Of a DNA stretch of 64,000 nt, positions 8,950 to 20,757 are shown one piece after another. Position numbers and translations under genes: made by a program. Positions within the stretch are counted from its first letter, which is position 1; each line of letters opens with the position of its first letter. Origin of the DNA: Cupriavidus necator N-1 (GTDB lineage Bacteria > Pseudomonadota > Gammaproteobacteria > Burkholderiales > Burkholderiaceae); contig NC_015726.1 in NCBI RefSeq assembly GCF_000219215.1, positions 124,001 to 188,000 on the forward strand. The letters run 5' to 3'. The notes beneath the pieces are model-generated. The model ran no database searches. It saw nothing but the letters and a program-made list of their open reading frames with translations, and was not told where the DNA came from.

Positions 8950-9783
8950 TTACCTGAACTGTGGCGGCCGCTTCTGGCGCAGGCTCGCCACGCCTTCGTG
9001 CACGTCGGGGCCGGCAAAGCCCATAAATTCAAGCGCCAGCGAGGTATCGAAGGCGGGGCCGGCCATGCGCAGCCAGTTGTTGAGGGCATACTTGGTCCAG
9101 CGGATCGCGGTCTGCGACCCGGCTGCCAGCCGATTGGCCACCTCGAACGCGCGCGCCACCAGTTCGTCCTCTTCCACCGCCAGCGAGACCAGGCCGATCC
9201 GCTCGGCTTCCTCGCCGCTGACCGACTCGCACAGCATCAGATAGTACTTGGCCTTGGCCATTCCGCACAGCAGCGGCCACACGATGGCGGCATGGTCGCC
9301 CGCGGCCACGCCCAGCCGGGTATGGCCGTCGACGATGCGCGCGGTCCTTGCCGCGATCGAAATATCGGCCAGCAGCCCGGCCACCAGCCCGGCGCCGACG
9401 GCGGGGCCGTGCATGGCGGAGACCACCGGCTTGTCGCAATTGATGACGTTGTAGACCAGGTCGCGCGCCTCATGCCAGACGCGGGTACGGGTCTCGAAAT
9501 CGTTGGCCATGTCCTCGACCAGGGCCAGGTCGCCGCCGGCCGAGAAGCCCTTGCCCTCGCCGCGGATCAGCGCCACGCGCACCTCGGGGTCGGCGGAGAC
9601 GTCGCGCCAGATCTCGGCCAGCTCGCGGTGCATGTTGGCGTCGGCCGTGGCCAGCTTCTGGTTGGCCGACTGGGCCGCGCCCATGATGATTTCGAGGATG
9701 GGGCCGTGGCGGCGCAGCGTCAGTGCGCGATAGCGCTCGTAGCGGGGGGAGAGGGGTGTGGAGTCTGCGGTGGGGGTAGTCAT
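8950..9783 (-). CDS. Enoyl-CoA hydratase/isomerase family protein
   Basis: Crotonase-fold protein of 277 aa with oxyanion-hole segments [13 protein letters not shown] and [20 protein letters not shown]. The first catalytic Glu position of hydratases is replaced here by the context [12 protein letters not shown], so the exact reaction (hydration, isomerisation, ring cleavage or decarboxylation) is not clear. It lies third in a minus-strand run after the Bug receptor and FAH genes. A TetR-type palindrome 56 bases before the ATG (9839-9854) may control it separately. Start ATG 9783 is preferred over upstream codons because the family homology begins soon after it. Confidence 0.85.
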   Translation of the reverse strand: MTTPTADSTPLSPRYERYRALTLRRHGPILEIIMGAAQSANQKLATADANMHRELAEIWRDVSADPEVRVALIRGEGKGFSAGGDLALVEDMANDFETRTRVWHEARDLVYNVINCDKPVVSAMHGPAVGAGLVAGLLADISIAARTARIVDGHTRLGVAAGDHAAIVWPLLCGMAKAKYYLMLCESVSGEEAERIGLVSLAVEEDELVARAFEVANRLAAGSQTAIRWTKYALNNWLRMAGPAFDTSLALEFMGFAGPDVHEGVASLRQKRPPQFR

Positions 9784-9838
9784 TGGGGGCCTGAGAGGTA
9801 CGGGGTTAGCGGCGCGCCGCATGCATCGTTGATTTGCC

Positions 9839-9854
9839 AACCGATCGGTCGGTT
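9839..9854. promoter_or_regulatory. TetR-type operator candidate upstream of enoyl-CoA hydratase
   Basis: AACCGA-TCGG-TCGGTT: a 16-bp inverted repeat containing the self-complementary core ACCGATCGGT, next to an AT-rich patch (9853-9868) that could hold a -10 element. Sites of this form are typical for TetR-family repressors of acyl-CoA metabolism. No TetR gene is in the immediate neighbourhood. Confidence 0.5.
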
Positions 9855-9904
9855 AATTATATGCATATCTGGCTCGCCGCCGCACCCCGCGGCCCCAACG
9901 TGCG

Positions 9905-10885
9905 TCAGGCCGGTGCCACCAGCTGGTCGATCGCGCCGAATACCGAATGGCCCTGCGCGTCGAACATCTCGATCTTGACCGCGTCGCCGAACTTCATGAA
10001 CTCGGTCACGGGCTTGCCCTCATCGATGGTTTCCAGCATGCGCTTCTCGGCGATGCAGCAGTAGCCCTTCGTGCGGTCGACATTGGAGATCGTGCCCGAG
10101 CCCACGATGCTGCCGGCGCGCACGTTGCGGGTCTTGCAGATATGGGCGATCAGCTGGCCGAAGTCGAACACCATGTCGGTGCCGCAGTCGGGCTGGCCCA
10201 CCTTCTTGCTGTTCCAGTGCACGGTCATCGGCAGGAGCACCTTGCGCTCGCGCCAGGCCTCGCCGAGTTCGTCGGGCGTCACCGCCACCGGCGAGAATGC
10301 CGTGGCCGGCTTGCTCTGGAAGAAGCCGAAGCCCTTGCCCAGCTCGGCCGGGATCAGGTTGCGCAGCGAGACATCGTTGGCCAGCATCACCAGGCGGATG
10401 GCTTCGCCGGCCTGCTCGGGCGTGGCGCCCATCCTCACGTCGCCGGTAATCACGGCCACCTCGGCCTCGAAGTCGATGCCGAAGGCTTCGCTGGCGCAGA
10501 CGATATCGTCCTGCGGACCGACGAAGTCGTCAGAGCCGCCCTGGTACATCAGCGGGTCGGTCCAGAACTCGGGCGGCATCTCGGCGCCGCGCGCCTTGCG
10601 CACCAGCTCGACGTGGTTGACATAGGCCGAGCCGTCGGCCCACTGGTAGGCGCGCGGCAGCGGCGCCATGCAGTCCTTGGGGGCGAATGGGAAGGGGTGG
10701 CGCGCGCGGCCGGCGTTGAGCGCGTCGTACAGGTCCTGCAGCTGCGGCGCGTAAAACGGCCAGTCGTCCAGCACGGTCTGCAGCTTGCCGGCGATGTCGG
10801 TGGCGTAGTGGGCGGTCTTCAGGTCGCGCGACACGACCACCAGCTGGCCGTCGCGCGAACCGTCCTTCAGGGTTGCGAGTTTCAT
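9905..10885 (-). CDS. Fumarylacetoacetate hydrolase family protein
   Basis: A 326-aa FAH-fold hydrolase. The C-terminal catalytic region carries the metal ligands in FGIDFEAEVAVITGDV and the loop GSGTISNVDR; the N-terminal 80 residues are the small lead-in domain seen in two-domain bacterial FAH proteins. It cleaves C-C bonds of 2,4-diketo acids, as in tyrosine or aromatic meta-cleavage pathways. Lies between the enoyl-CoA hydratase and the Bug receptor genes on the same strand, with gaps of 121 and 82 bases, consistent with an IclR-controlled catabolic operon. Substrate not determinable. Confidence 0.9.
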   Translation of the reverse strand: MKLATLKDGSRDGQLVVVSRDLKTAHYATDIAGKLQTVLDDWPFYAPQLQDLYDALNAGRARHPFPFAPKDCMAPLPRAYQWADGSAYVNHVELVRKARGAEMPPEFWTDPLMYQGGSDDFVGPQDDIVCASEAFGIDFEAEVAVITGDVRMGATPEQAGEAIRLVMLANDVSLRNLIPAELGKGFGFFQSKPATAFSPVAVTPDELGEAWRERKVLLPMTVHWNSKKVGQPDCGTDMVFDFGQLIAHICKTRNVRAGSIVGSGTISNVDRTKGYCCIAEKRMLETIDEGKPVTEFMKFGDAVKIEMFDAQGHSVFGAIDQLVAPA

Positions 10886-10967
10886 GGATGCAGTACGGTA
10901 GGGATCGGGGGCGCCCGCGGGGCAGGCGCAATGGCCACTAGTCTACCGTGGCCCGCCCGCGCGCCAG

Positions 10968-11966
10968 TCAGTCGACGGTGATGCCCTTGGCCTTGATCAG
11001 CTTGCCCCAGCGCTCGCCCTCGGCGCGCGCGTAGCTGGCGAATTCCTCGGGCGTGCTGTAGACCGCCTCCACGCCCACGCCTTCCAGCTTCTTCTGCACC
11101 TCGGGCGTCTTCAGCGCCTTGACCAGCTCGGCGTTCAGGCGCGTGACCACGGCCTTGGGCGTGCCGGCCGGCGCCACCATGCCTTGCCAGGCGTAAGCTT
11201 CAAAGCCGGCCACGCCGCCCTCGGCCACGGTCGGCACGCTGGGCAGCACGGTAAGGCGCTTGGGCGTGGCCACGCCGAGCGCGCGCAGCTTCCCGGCCTG
11301 CACATTCTGCTGGCCCGAGGCCAGGTCCAGGAACATCAGGTCGACCTGGCCCGCGAGCAGGTCCTGCACCGCCGGCGCCGCGCCCTTGTAGGGCACGTGC
11401 GTCATCTTGACCCGGGTCTGGTCCATGAACAGTTCCATCGCCAGGTGGTGCGGGCTGCCCGCGCCCGGCGAGGCGAAATTGACCTTGCCCGGGTTCTTCT
11501 GCGCGTACTCGACCACTTCCTTGAGCGTGCGCGCCGGGAAGTTGGGATTGGCCACCAGCACCAGCGGGAAGCGCGCAAGCTGGCCGATGTAGACGAAGTC
11601 CTTGTCCGGGTTGTACGGCAGCTTCTTGTACAGAGACGGATTGGCGGCCAGCGTGGCGGTGTCGGCGGTCAGCACGGTGTAGCCGTCGGGCTTGGCATGC
11701 GCCACGGCATCGGCGCCGACGATGGTGGCCGCACCGGGGCGGTTGTCGATCACTACCTGCTTGCCCAGCCCCGGGGTAATGGCCTGGGCCACGGTGCGCG
11801 CCACCACGTCGGTGCCGCCGCCGGCGGGATAGGGCACGACCCAACGGATCGGCTGCGACGGCCAGTCGTCGGCGCGCGCGGGGGCGCTGGCGGTGAACAG
11901 GGCGGCAAACAGGGTAGCGGCCGTCAATGCGGCGAGGGCGGGGCGAAAGTAGCCAAGGGGGCGCAT
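10968..11966 (-). CDS. Bug-family tripartite tricarboxylate transporter substrate-binding protein
   Basis: Periplasmic solute receptor of 332 aa. It has a Sec signal peptide ending near APARA-DDWP (about residue 32), followed by the Bug motif PIRWVVPYPAGGGTDVVAR and the ligand-loop segment GAATIVGADAVAHAKPDGYT. Bug receptors bind carboxylates for TctABC-type importers, and orphan members like this one, with no TctA/TctB nearby, are very abundant in Bordetella and Cupriavidus. Divergent from the IclR regulator, with a shared operator region, so likely the first gene of the FAH/hydratase operon. Confidence 0.92.
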   Translation of the reverse strand: MRPLGYFRPALAALTAATLFAALFTASAPARADDWPSQPIRWVVPYPAGGGTDVVARTVAQAITPGLGKQVVIDNRPGAATIVGADAVAHAKPDGYTVLTADTATLAANPSLYKKLPYNPDKDFVYIGQLARFPLVLVANPNFPARTLKEVVEYAQKNPGKVNFASPGAGSPHHLAMELFMDQTRVKMTHVPYKGAAPAVQDLLAGQVDLMFLDLASGQQNVQAGKLRALGVATPKRLTVLPSVPTVAEGGVAGFEAYAWQGMVAPAGTPKAVVTRLNAELVKALKTPEVQKKLEGVGVEAVYSTPEEFASYARAEGERWGKLIKAKGITVD

Positions 11967-12072
11967 CGGTTGTCTCCGTGTTAAAAAGGGGCCCGGTTCG
12001 GGCGGGCTTGCACGAGGGGCATACCGCCGGCCAGGTCTGTTGCGAGGAAAGTCTACCGATGGCTTAAAAATT

Positions 12073-12103
12073 GGTAAATCGATTTCGCTATAGTAAATTT
12101 ACC
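12073..12103. promoter_or_regulatory. IclR operator region (overlapping palindromes)
   Basis: The divergent gap holds GGTAAAT (12073-12079) mirrored by ATTTACC (12097-12103). Inside lie two perfect 10-bp palindromes, AAATCGATTT (12076-12085) and GTAAATTTAC (12093-12102). This AT-rich block stands out from the GC-rich surroundings and is the obvious binding site for the adjacent IclR regulator controlling both directions. Confidence 0.6.
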
Positions 12104-12146
12104 TACGAATTTCCCCAGCCCCCGGGGATAGCCAACCATCCGCCGC

Positions 12147-12980
12147 ATGTCAGAGATCGAAGAAGAAGACACCAAGCTGCGTTCCGGCATCCAGTCCATC
12201 GAGGTGGGCTTCAGGCTACTGCAGGCGCTGGCGGTGTCGCCGCGCGCGATGATGCTACGCGACCTGGCCGCCGCCGCCGGCATGAACCCGGCCAAGGCCC
12301 ATCGCTACCTGGTCAGCTTCATGCGGCTGGGCGCCGTGGCGCAGGACCCCGTCAGCGGGCGCTATGACCTGGGCCCGTTCGCGCTGCAGCTGGGCCTGGC
12401 CGGGCTGAACCGTCTCGATCCGGTCAAGAAGGCGCGCCCGATCCTGTCGCAGCTGCGCGATGAACTGGACCTGACCGCCGGCATTGCCGTGTGGGGCAAC
12501 CACGGTCCCACCGTGGTGCACTGGGAGGAATCCAGCCATCCCGTCACCGTCAGCCTGCGCCTGGGCGATGTGATGCCGATGCTGAACTCAGCCACCGGCC
12601 GCCTGTACGGCGCCTACCTGCCGCGCAAGCAGACCCTGCCGCTGATCGAGCGCGAGCTGGGCGCGCGCGGCAATGACGGCGTGCCCGACATGCCGCGCTC
12701 ACTGGCCGACTACGACGCGATCTGCGCCGAGGTGCGCGCGCATGGCGCCGCGCGCACGCTCGGCGGCGTGCTGCCGGGCATCAATGCGTTCTCGATGCCG
12801 GTGTTCGACGCCAACGGCCACCTGGCCATGGGGCTGATCGTACTGGGCGCGCAAAGCATATTCGATGCAGAATGGGGCGGTACGATGGATCGTCGCATCC
12901 GTGACATCGCCCAACAGCTCTCATCGGAACTTGGCTACCTTGGTGCAGCCACCCCGGCCGGAGAAACCGGCCAATCCTAG
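12147..12980 (+). CDS. IclR-family transcriptional regulator
   Basis: A 277-aa regulator with an N-terminal winged helix (SIEVGFRLLQALAVSPRAMM, LRDLAAAAGMNPAKAHRYLV) and a C-terminal IclR effector-binding domain (about residues 100-260, including GRLYGAYLP and the HxLG-type end PVFDANGHLAMGLIVLGAQ). Divergent from the Bug/FAH/hydratase operon, which it probably regulates in response to a small aromatic or carboxylic acid. Its 3' end overlaps the proposed start of the next gene. Confidence 0.92.
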   Translation: MSEIEEEDTKLRSGIQSIEVGFRLLQALAVSPRAMMLRDLAAAAGMNPAKAHRYLVSFMRLGAVAQDPVSGRYDLGPFALQLGLAGLNRLDPVKKARPILSQLRDELDLTAGIAVWGNHGPTVVHWEESSHPVTVSLRLGDVMPMLNSATGRLYGAYLPRKQTLPLIERELGARGNDGVPDMPRSLADYDAICAEVRAHGAARTLGGVLPGINAFSMPVFDANGHLAMGLIVLGAQSIFDAEWGGTMDRRIRDIAQQLSSELGYLGAATPAGETGQS

Positions 12981-14034
12981 TCTCCACGCCCGGCCCGGCG
13001 CGGATCCCCGCGTCTGGCGCCGGCGGCGCTGGATCATCGTGATCGCCCTGGTGCTGCTGGTCCACGTGCTGGCCGTGGTGGGCTTTGTGCGCATGCCGGG
13101 GCCGCTGATCCCGATGGATGTCAGCAGCACGCCCACGCTGGAAGCGGTGCTGCTGCCGCCGCCCAGGCCGCCAGCCCCGCCCGCGCCGCGGCCGATGCCG
13201 CGCCCGCGCCCGCAGCCCAGGCCGGCCGAGCAGGCCCCGGAAGCCGAGCCGCAGGAAGCCCCCGCTCCCGCGCTCGCCACCAGCCCGCAGGGCGCGACCG
13301 AAATGGCTTCGGGCAGCGGCGGCGAAGGCAGCGCGGCCAAGCCTGCCACCCCTGCCGCCGCGCCATCCGGCGGCCCGCAGGGCGGCGTCGATGGCGTGCG
13401 CTACGACCCGCCGCCGTCGGCGACGATGCACTACGCCAGCTTCGTCAACGGCGTGCAGAACCCCGACGGCCTGATCCGCTGGGAGCAGGACGGCAGCCGC
13501 TACCGGCTGGCGGTCGAAACCCGCGTGTTGTGGTTCCGCTTTGCCTTCCAGAGCGGCGGCGCGATGGCCGTGCAGGGACTGTTGCCGGAACGCTACGAAG
13601 AACGCCGCCGCAACAAGACCGAGTCCTCGCGTTTCGATGCCGCGGCCGGCACCGCAGTGCTGGCCTCGGGCACGCAGGCCCAGTTCCCGCCCGGCGCGCA
13701 GGACCGCTTCAGCGTATTCCTGCAGCTGGTGGGGCTGGTGCGCGGCAATCCCCAGCGATATGTCACCCCGGGAGTGACGGAAACGTTCCTTGTGGCCGAC
13801 ACGCGGGATGTGGAACCCATGCAAGTGCAGTATGTTGGAGAAGACGAGATCGACACCGGCCGCGGCGTGATACGCGCAAAGCACTTTGTACGGCTGCAGC
13901 GCCGTGCCAATGACCGGCGCCGCGTCGAGCTGTGGCTGGCGCAGTCGCTGGGCTGGATGCCGGTGCGCCTGCGCCAGACCGAGCCCGACGGCACCCAGAT
14001 CGACCTGGTGTACCGCGGCAAGGAAGGGCAGTAG
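12943..14034 (+). CDS. DUF3108 domain-containing membrane-anchored protein
   Basis: The protein has an Arg-rich segment then one transmembrane helix (RRRRWIIVIALVLLVHVLAV), a long Pro-rich stretch (PPPRPPAPPAPRPMPRPRP) resembling a TonB-type periplasmic spanner, and a C-terminal beta-rich DUF3108 domain (about the last 210 residues, YDPPPSATMHYASFVNGVQN onward). The function of DUF3108 is not established. The start is uncertain: a GTG at 12943 overlaps the IclR gene by 38 bases, while an ATG at 12865 would overlap by 116; neither has a clear ribosome site. I prefer the shorter form. Confidence 0.75.
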   Translation: MQPPRPEKPANPSLHARPGADPRVWRRRRWIIVIALVLLVHVLAVVGFVRMPGPLIPMDVSSTPTLEAVLLPPPRPPAPPAPRPMPRPRPQPRPAEQAPEAEPQEAPAPALATSPQGATEMASGSGGEGSAAKPATPAAAPSGGPQGGVDGVRYDPPPSATMHYASFVNGVQNPDGLIRWEQDGSRYRLAVETRVLWFRFAFQSGGAMAVQGLLPERYEERRRNKTESSRFDAAAGTAVLASGTQAQFPPGAQDRFSVFLQLVGLVRGNPQRYVTPGVTETFLVADTRDVEPMQVQYVGEDEIDTGRGVIRAKHFVRLQRRANDRRRVELWLAQSLGWMPVRLRQTEPDGTQIDLVYRGKEGQ

Positions 14035-14085
14035 GGCCGCGGCGCGCGCCTCCCGACGCATCATCTAACCGAAAGGAGCCCAGCC

Positions 14086-14928
14086 ATGACCGTTGCCACG
14101 CCACCAGTCGAAACCCACCGCATCCACGCCGAAGGCGCCGACCTGCACGTGCGCGTGGACGGGGCGGACGGGCCCTGGGTGATCCTGGCCCACGCCCTGG
14201 CTGCCGACCACACGCTGTGGGACGCCACCGCGCAGCACCTGGCGGGCCGCTATCGCGTGGTGCGCCCTGACATGCGCGGCCACGGCGCCAGCGACGCCCC
14301 GCTCGGGCCCTACACCATGACGCGGCTGGCCGACGACGTGGTCGCGGTGATGGACGCGCTGCAGATCCCCCAGGCGCATTTCTGCGGGATTTCCGTGGGC
14401 GGCATGATCGGGCAGACCATGGGGCTGCGCCATCCCGAGCGGCTGTTGTCGCTGGCGCTGGTGGCCACCAACAGCCAGACTCCGATGGAGGCGCACCCGA
14501 TGTGGCACAACCGCATCGGCCAGGCCGAGGCCCATGGCATGGCCGGCATGGCCGATGCCACCCTCGGGCGCTGGCTGACGCCGTCCTTCCATGAGGCGCA
14601 TCGCGACCAGGTGTCGCGCATTCGCGACAGGCTGGTGGGCACGCCGGTACGTGGATACGTAGGTGTGGCCGAGGCGATCATGGCTTTTGACCTCGCCGGC
14701 GCGCTTTCTCGCATTCATTGTCCTACGCTGGTAGTAGCGGGCGAGCAGGACCAGGGCGCAACCGTGGCGATGGCACAGAGCATCGCCGCGGCCATCCCCG
14801 GTGCCAGGCTCGAGGTAGTGCCGCAAGCGGCGCACCTGGTGCACGTGGAGCAGCCCGAGCGCTTCCATGCCGCGCTGGACGCCTTTCTTGGGAATGCCGC
14901 ATGCGGGGGGCAGTGCGACGTTCCGTGA
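14086..14928 (+). CDS. Alpha/beta hydrolase (3-oxoadipate enol-lactonase-like)
   Basis: A 280-aa alpha/beta hydrolase with nucleophile elbow GISVGG (Ser), acid region VVAGEQDQGA and catalytic His in PQAAHLVHVEQPERF. Overall similarity is to PcaD-type enol-lactonases (RPDMRGHGASDAP, YTMTRLADDVVAVMDAL). No other protocatechuate genes are adjacent, so the lactonase assignment is tentative. A good ribosome site, GAAAGGAG, ends about eight bases before the ATG. Confidence 0.85.
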   Translation: MTVATPPVETHRIHAEGADLHVRVDGADGPWVILAHALAADHTLWDATAQHLAGRYRVVRPDMRGHGASDAPLGPYTMTRLADDVVAVMDALQIPQAHFCGISVGGMIGQTMGLRHPERLLSLALVATNSQTPMEAHPMWHNRIGQAEAHGMAGMADATLGRWLTPSFHEAHRDQVSRIRDRLVGTPVRGYVGVAEAIMAFDLAGALSRIHCPTLVVAGEQDQGATVAMAQSIAAAIPGARLEVVPQAAHLVHVEQPERFHAALDAFLGNAACGGQCDVP

Positions 14929-15153
14929 CAAGCAACACACTGATGTGGAAGGCTCAAGAAACTTGTTGCATTGGCCGATGCCCAATTCATGTAAGGCAGA
15001 AAATCGTGGCAACGAGGTGACCCACACCAATAACTTGATTTCCCGCCGGTCACCCCAAGTTTGGAGGTAAAGCCGCGGCGCCCCCTCAAGGCATCAACTG
15101 AGGCAAGAACCACAAGGGCATGCCGCCCATCCATGACGCCCAGGAGGTGTGCC

Positions 15154-15411
15154 ATGCAAATGATCTACAACAGCGACAACTACTGCATCGTGGAATTTGG
15201 TGCGGATGTCGATCAGGCGCCGCTTGAGTTCGGGGGCTATGAAATCGTCGACAAGAACCTGAAGCGCGAAATTTTCCTCGGCGGCCATCTGGCCGAGAGC
15301 TTTCGCGCCGACGTCAAACGCCTGATTGAAAGCGAGCCATCCGTGGAGGAAGTCGACGATTTTCTCGGCAAGTTCGACAATGTGATGATGCACCCGCTGG
15401 TGATGCACTGA
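15154..15411 (+). CDS. DUF3567 family protein
   Basis: Small acidic protein of 85 aa, [16 protein letters not shown] at the start, with [20 protein letters not shown] in the middle; this is the DUF3567 family, almost confined to Burkholderiales and of unknown function. The start is fixed by a strong ribosome site (AGGAGGTG, 15142-15149). The 225-bp leader before it contains an inverted repeat GGTGACC (15016-15022) / GGTCACC (15048-15054). A terminator follows directly, so it is probably a single-gene transcript. Confidence 0.88.
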   Translation: MQMIYNSDNYCIVEFGADVDQAPLEFGGYEIVDKNLKREIFLGGHLAESFRADVKRLIESEPSVEEVDDFLGKFDNVMMHPLVMH

Positions 15412-15432
15412 GCGGCTTTGCCTGGAACGATC

Positions 15433-15457
15433 ACGCCCGCTTCGGCGGGCGTTTTTG
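15433..15457 (+). terminator. Intrinsic terminator after DUF3567 gene
   Basis: ACGCCCGC-TTCG-GCGGGCGT followed by TTTT, 22 bases after the stop codon; perfect 8-bp stem with UUCG loop. Confidence 0.92.
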
Positions 15458-15483
15458 TTGGTGGCGGGCGCTGCGGGCCGCGC

Positions 15484-15876
15484 TCAGTACTGTTCCCACG
15501 GCAGTCCGTCATGGCGCCAGCCATTGACCGTGTTGCGGTGGCGCTGCGCATCGAGATCGCCCTCGAAGCCGTGCAGCACGAACTGGACGTTGGAGAAACC
15601 CGCGCCCTCCAGTGCCCGCGCCGCCGCCGACGAGCGGTTGCCGCTGCGGCAGATCAGCAGCACCGGCCGCGCCGACGCCTGGCCCGCCAGTTTCTTCACC
15701 ATCTGCACGAAATGCGGGTTGACCTCCCAGTCCGGGCCGTCGTTCCAGGGGACGTTGTGCGCGCCCTTAGGATGGCCGACGAACAGGTATTCCATCTCGC
15801 TGCGGCAGTCGATAAAGAGCGTCTCGGGCGATTGCGCCAGCAGGTCCTGGGCGTCGGCGGGGGAGAGATGTTGCAT
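15484..15876 (-). CDS. Rhodanese-like sulfurtransferase domain protein
   Basis: Single-domain rhodanese of 130 aa with the active-site loop [10 protein letters not shown] (Cys nucleophile) and the domain start [20 protein letters not shown]. Single-domain rhodaneses carry persulfide sulfur for thiosulfate:cyanide transfer or cofactor/tRNA sulfur relay; the acceptor is not evident. The ATG at 15876 fits the domain start; upstream in-frame sequence is not convincing coding. Divergent from metH, with 229 bp between them. Confidence 0.88.
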   Translation of the reverse strand: MQHLSPADAQDLLAQSPETLFIDCRSEMEYLFVGHPKGAHNVPWNDGPDWEVNPHFVQMVKKLAGQASARPVLLICRSGNRSSAAARALEGAGFSNVQFVLHGFEGDLDAQRHRNTVNGWRHDGLPWEQY

Positions 15877-16004
15877 GTCGGTCAAGGAAGGGGGCAGCGC
15901 GAAGCGCCCCGGGGCGGTGACGGTTACGTCTCTCAGTGTAGGCGCCACCGGGCCGGACAGGCAACCGCGGGCCACCGCGGACAGCCGCAAGGCCTTGATA
16001 CACC

Positions 16005-16013
16005 TGATAAAAT
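16005..16013 (+). promoter_or_regulatory. Extended -10 promoter element for metH
   Basis: TGATAAAAT, an extended -10 (TGn-TAAAAT), sits in the 13-mer CACCTGATAAAAT (16001-16013) that also occurs upstream of argS (25042-25054). The -35 match is poor, as expected for extended -10 promoters. It predicts a leader of about 85 bases before the metH start at 16106. Confidence 0.5.
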
Positions 16014-16105
16014 CGTCCCTCTTTGGCCAGCATCGGCCACAGCAGCGGCCCGGCGCCGATCCAGCCATGGATACGCCGCAGGCCCGCCTTTCCAGAGTCC
16101 CCGCC

Positions 16106-17167
16106 ATGAGTGCCCCTGAATCCACCGCGGCCGCGCCGCGCCCCTACACCCGGGCTGCCGAGTTGCCCCGGCTGCTGCAAGAACGCATCCTGATCCTGGA
16201 TGGCGCCATGGGCACCATGATCCAGCGCTACAAGCTGACCGAGGCGGACTACCGCGGCGCGCGCTTCGCGGAACACAAGGTGGACGTCAAGGGCAACAAC
16301 GAACTGCTGCTGCTGACGCGCCCGCAGGTCATCAGCGAGATCCATGAGCAGTACCTGGCCGCCGGGGCAGACCTGATCGAGACCAACACCTTCGGTGCCA
16401 CGCGCGTGGCGCAGGAAGACTACAAGATGGCGGACCTGGCGTACGAGATGAACGTCGAGGCCGCGCGCCTGGCGCGTGCCGCCTGCGACAAGTACAGCAC
16501 GCCGGACAAGCCGCGCTTTGTCGCCGGCGCCTTCGGCCCGACGCCCAAGACCGCCAGCATCTCGCCCGACGTGAACGACCCGGGCGCGCGCAACGTGACC
16601 TTCGAAGAGCTGCGCGATTCCTACTACGAACAGGGCAAGGGCCTGCTGGAAGGCGGCGCCGATGTGTTCCTGGTCGAGACCATCTTCGACACGCTCAATG
16701 CCAAGGCGGCGCTGTTCGCCATCGACCAGCTGTTCGAGGACACCGGCGAACGCCTGCCGGTGATGATCTCCGGCACGGTGACCGATGCCTCGGGCCGGAT
16801 CCTGTCGGGCCAGACCGTGGAAGCGTTCTGGAACAGCCTGCGCCACGCCCGCCCGATCACCTTCGGCTTGAACTGCGCGCTGGGCGCAACGCTGATGCGC
16901 CCCTATATCGCCGAGCTGGCCAAGGTCTGCGATGCCGCGGTGTCGTGCTACCCGAACGCGGGTTTGCCGAACCCGATGAGCGACACGGGCTTCGACGAAA
17001 CGCCCGAGGTCACCTCGTCGCTGGTGGAAGAGTTCGCCGCCTCCGGGCTGGTGAACCTGGTGGGCGGCTGCTGCGGCACCACCCCCGAGCATATTGCCGC
17101 CATCGCCGAGCGCGTGGCCGACAAGAAACCCCGCACCTGGCCCGGCCAGTACCGCGACGCCGCCTGA
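16106..17167 (+). CDS. metH: Methionine synthase, homocysteine-binding module (split MetH, part 1)
   Basis: A 353-aa homocysteine S-methyltransferase domain: [17 protein letters not shown] at the start, and zinc-binding Cys residues in FGLNCALGA and [11 protein letters not shown]. In E. coli MetH this is the N-terminal domain of one 1227-aa chain; here it ends with a true stop and the remaining domains are encoded by a second gene 17 bases later. The ATG at 16067 is an alternative start adding 13 residues; neither has a strong ribosome site. The two products must associate to pass the methyl group from methylcobalamin to homocysteine. Confidence 0.93.
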   Translation: MSAPESTAAAPRPYTRAAELPRLLQERILILDGAMGTMIQRYKLTEADYRGARFAEHKVDVKGNNELLLLTRPQVISEIHEQYLAAGADLIETNTFGATRVAQEDYKMADLAYEMNVEAARLARAACDKYSTPDKPRFVAGAFGPTPKTASISPDVNDPGARNVTFEELRDSYYEQGKGLLEGGADVFLVETIFDTLNAKAALFAIDQLFEDTGERLPVMISGTVTDASGRILSGQTVEAFWNSLRHARPITFGLNCALGATLMRPYIAELAKVCDAAVSCYPNAGLPNPMSDTGFDETPEVTSSLVEEFAASGLVNLVGGCCGTTPEHIAAIAERVADKKPRTWPGQYRDAA

Positions 17168-17184
17168 GCCCGGAGCCCGACAAC

Positions 17185-19932
<2,748 letters not shown>

Positions 19933-20050
19933 CCGGGTGCGACGGCAGGGCGGCAGGGGCGGCGGCATGGCCCCGCCGCCAGCCCGTTGATGGAACAGGG
20001 AAAACCGCTGCAGGCGGCCTGCAAAGCCGTGCCGGCGCGACGTGCCAGGC

Positions 20051-20090
20051 GCCTCACAACTCCTTACAGAGCCTTTCAACTCCTCACAGA
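20051..20090 (+). repeat. Tandem 20-bp direct repeat upstream of the Ala-rich exported protein gene
   Basis: Two adjacent 20-mers, 20051-20070 and 20071-20090, match at 17 of 20 positions; the conserved part is CAACTCCTnACAGA. A possible -10 (TAGACT, 20110-20115) places the second copy over the -35 region. The layout resembles a tandem activator site of an OmpR-type regulator. Confidence 0.6.
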
Positions 20091-20149
20091 CCGGCGCAGT
20101 CCGGCTCCCTAGACTGAGGGCTCGATACACGCAATCACCAGCGTGATCA

Positions 20150-20172
20150 CCGCGGCGAATGTTTCGCCGCGG
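20150..20172 (+). promoter_or_regulatory. 5' leader hairpin before the ribosome site
   Basis: CCGCGGCGAA-TGT-TTCGCCGCGG: a perfect 10-bp stem with a 3-base loop, ending nine bases before the ribosome site AAAGGAG (20181-20187). It could stabilise the mRNA or modulate initiation. Confidence 0.5.
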
Positions 20173-20195
20173 GGCATCCTGAAAGGAGTCTGTCC

Positions 20196-20657
20196 ATGAA
20201 GAAACTGCTGCTCTCCCTGTCCGCTCTGTCGATCGCCGCCGCTTCCTCGCTGGCCATGGCCCAAGGCACCGGCGTTTCCGTTGGCACGAAGGCCGACGTC
20301 GGCGCATCGGTGACCACACCCTCTCCCGCCGCTGCAGCGCAGGGCGGCCTGAACACTGCCGGCAGCGCCGCCACGGGTGCCGCAGGCGCGGCCGAAAAGG
20401 GTCTGTCGACCGCGGGCGCGGCGACCAGCAAGGGCCTGTCGGCAGCAGGCTCGGCGGCTGACAAGGGCTTGTCGACCGCCGGCGCGGCGGTCGACAAGAG
20501 TGCCGGCACCGCTGCCGACGCCACCGGCGACGCCGCGGCAGACGCCGGCACCAAGGCCAAGCATGGCAAGCACGCCACCAAGTCGACCAAGAAGGCCAAG
20601 ACCGACGCGAGCGTGGGCGTCAGCGCCGGTGCTGACGCGGGTGCCAAGGCGCAGTAA
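20196..20657 (+). CDS. Ala-rich exported repeat protein, unknown function
   Basis: A 153-aa protein with a clear Sec signal peptide (MKKLLLSLSALSIAAASSLA, cleavage near AMA-QGT). The mature chain is low-complexity: repeats of about 13 residues built on KGLSTAGAA / KGLSAAGSA / KSAGTAA in the middle, and a Lys-rich tail (KAKHGKHATKSTKKAKTDAS). Predicted disordered or amphipathic-helical in the periplasm. Ribosome site AAAGGAG, a leader hairpin, tandem promoter repeats and a very strong terminator all indicate a well-expressed, independently regulated gene. No family recognised. Confidence 0.78.
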   Translation: MKKLLLSLSALSIAAASSLAMAQGTGVSVGTKADVGASVTTPSPAAAAQGGLNTAGSAATGAAGAAEKGLSTAGAATSKGLSAAGSAADKGLSTAGAAVDKSAGTAADATGDAAADAGTKAKHGKHATKSTKKAKTDASVGVSAGADAGAKAQ

Positions 20658-20757
20658 CGTGCTGCGCTAGTCCACAGTCACTGGCCATTGGCGACTAGCC
20701 TTGTGCCGGTGCCGGCGGTGCAGGGCCCTCCAGGAAGTTTCAGTACTGACGCGCCGC

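Noticed and set aside
15877..16105. Cobalamin or SAH riboswitch upstream of metH
   Set aside because: I looked for the B12-box and the SAH aptamer core and found neither; only an extended -10 is visible.
17168..17184. Frameshift or nonsense mutation splitting metH
   Set aside because: The two ORFs end and begin cleanly at a domain border with a separate ATG, and both are full-length for the split type.
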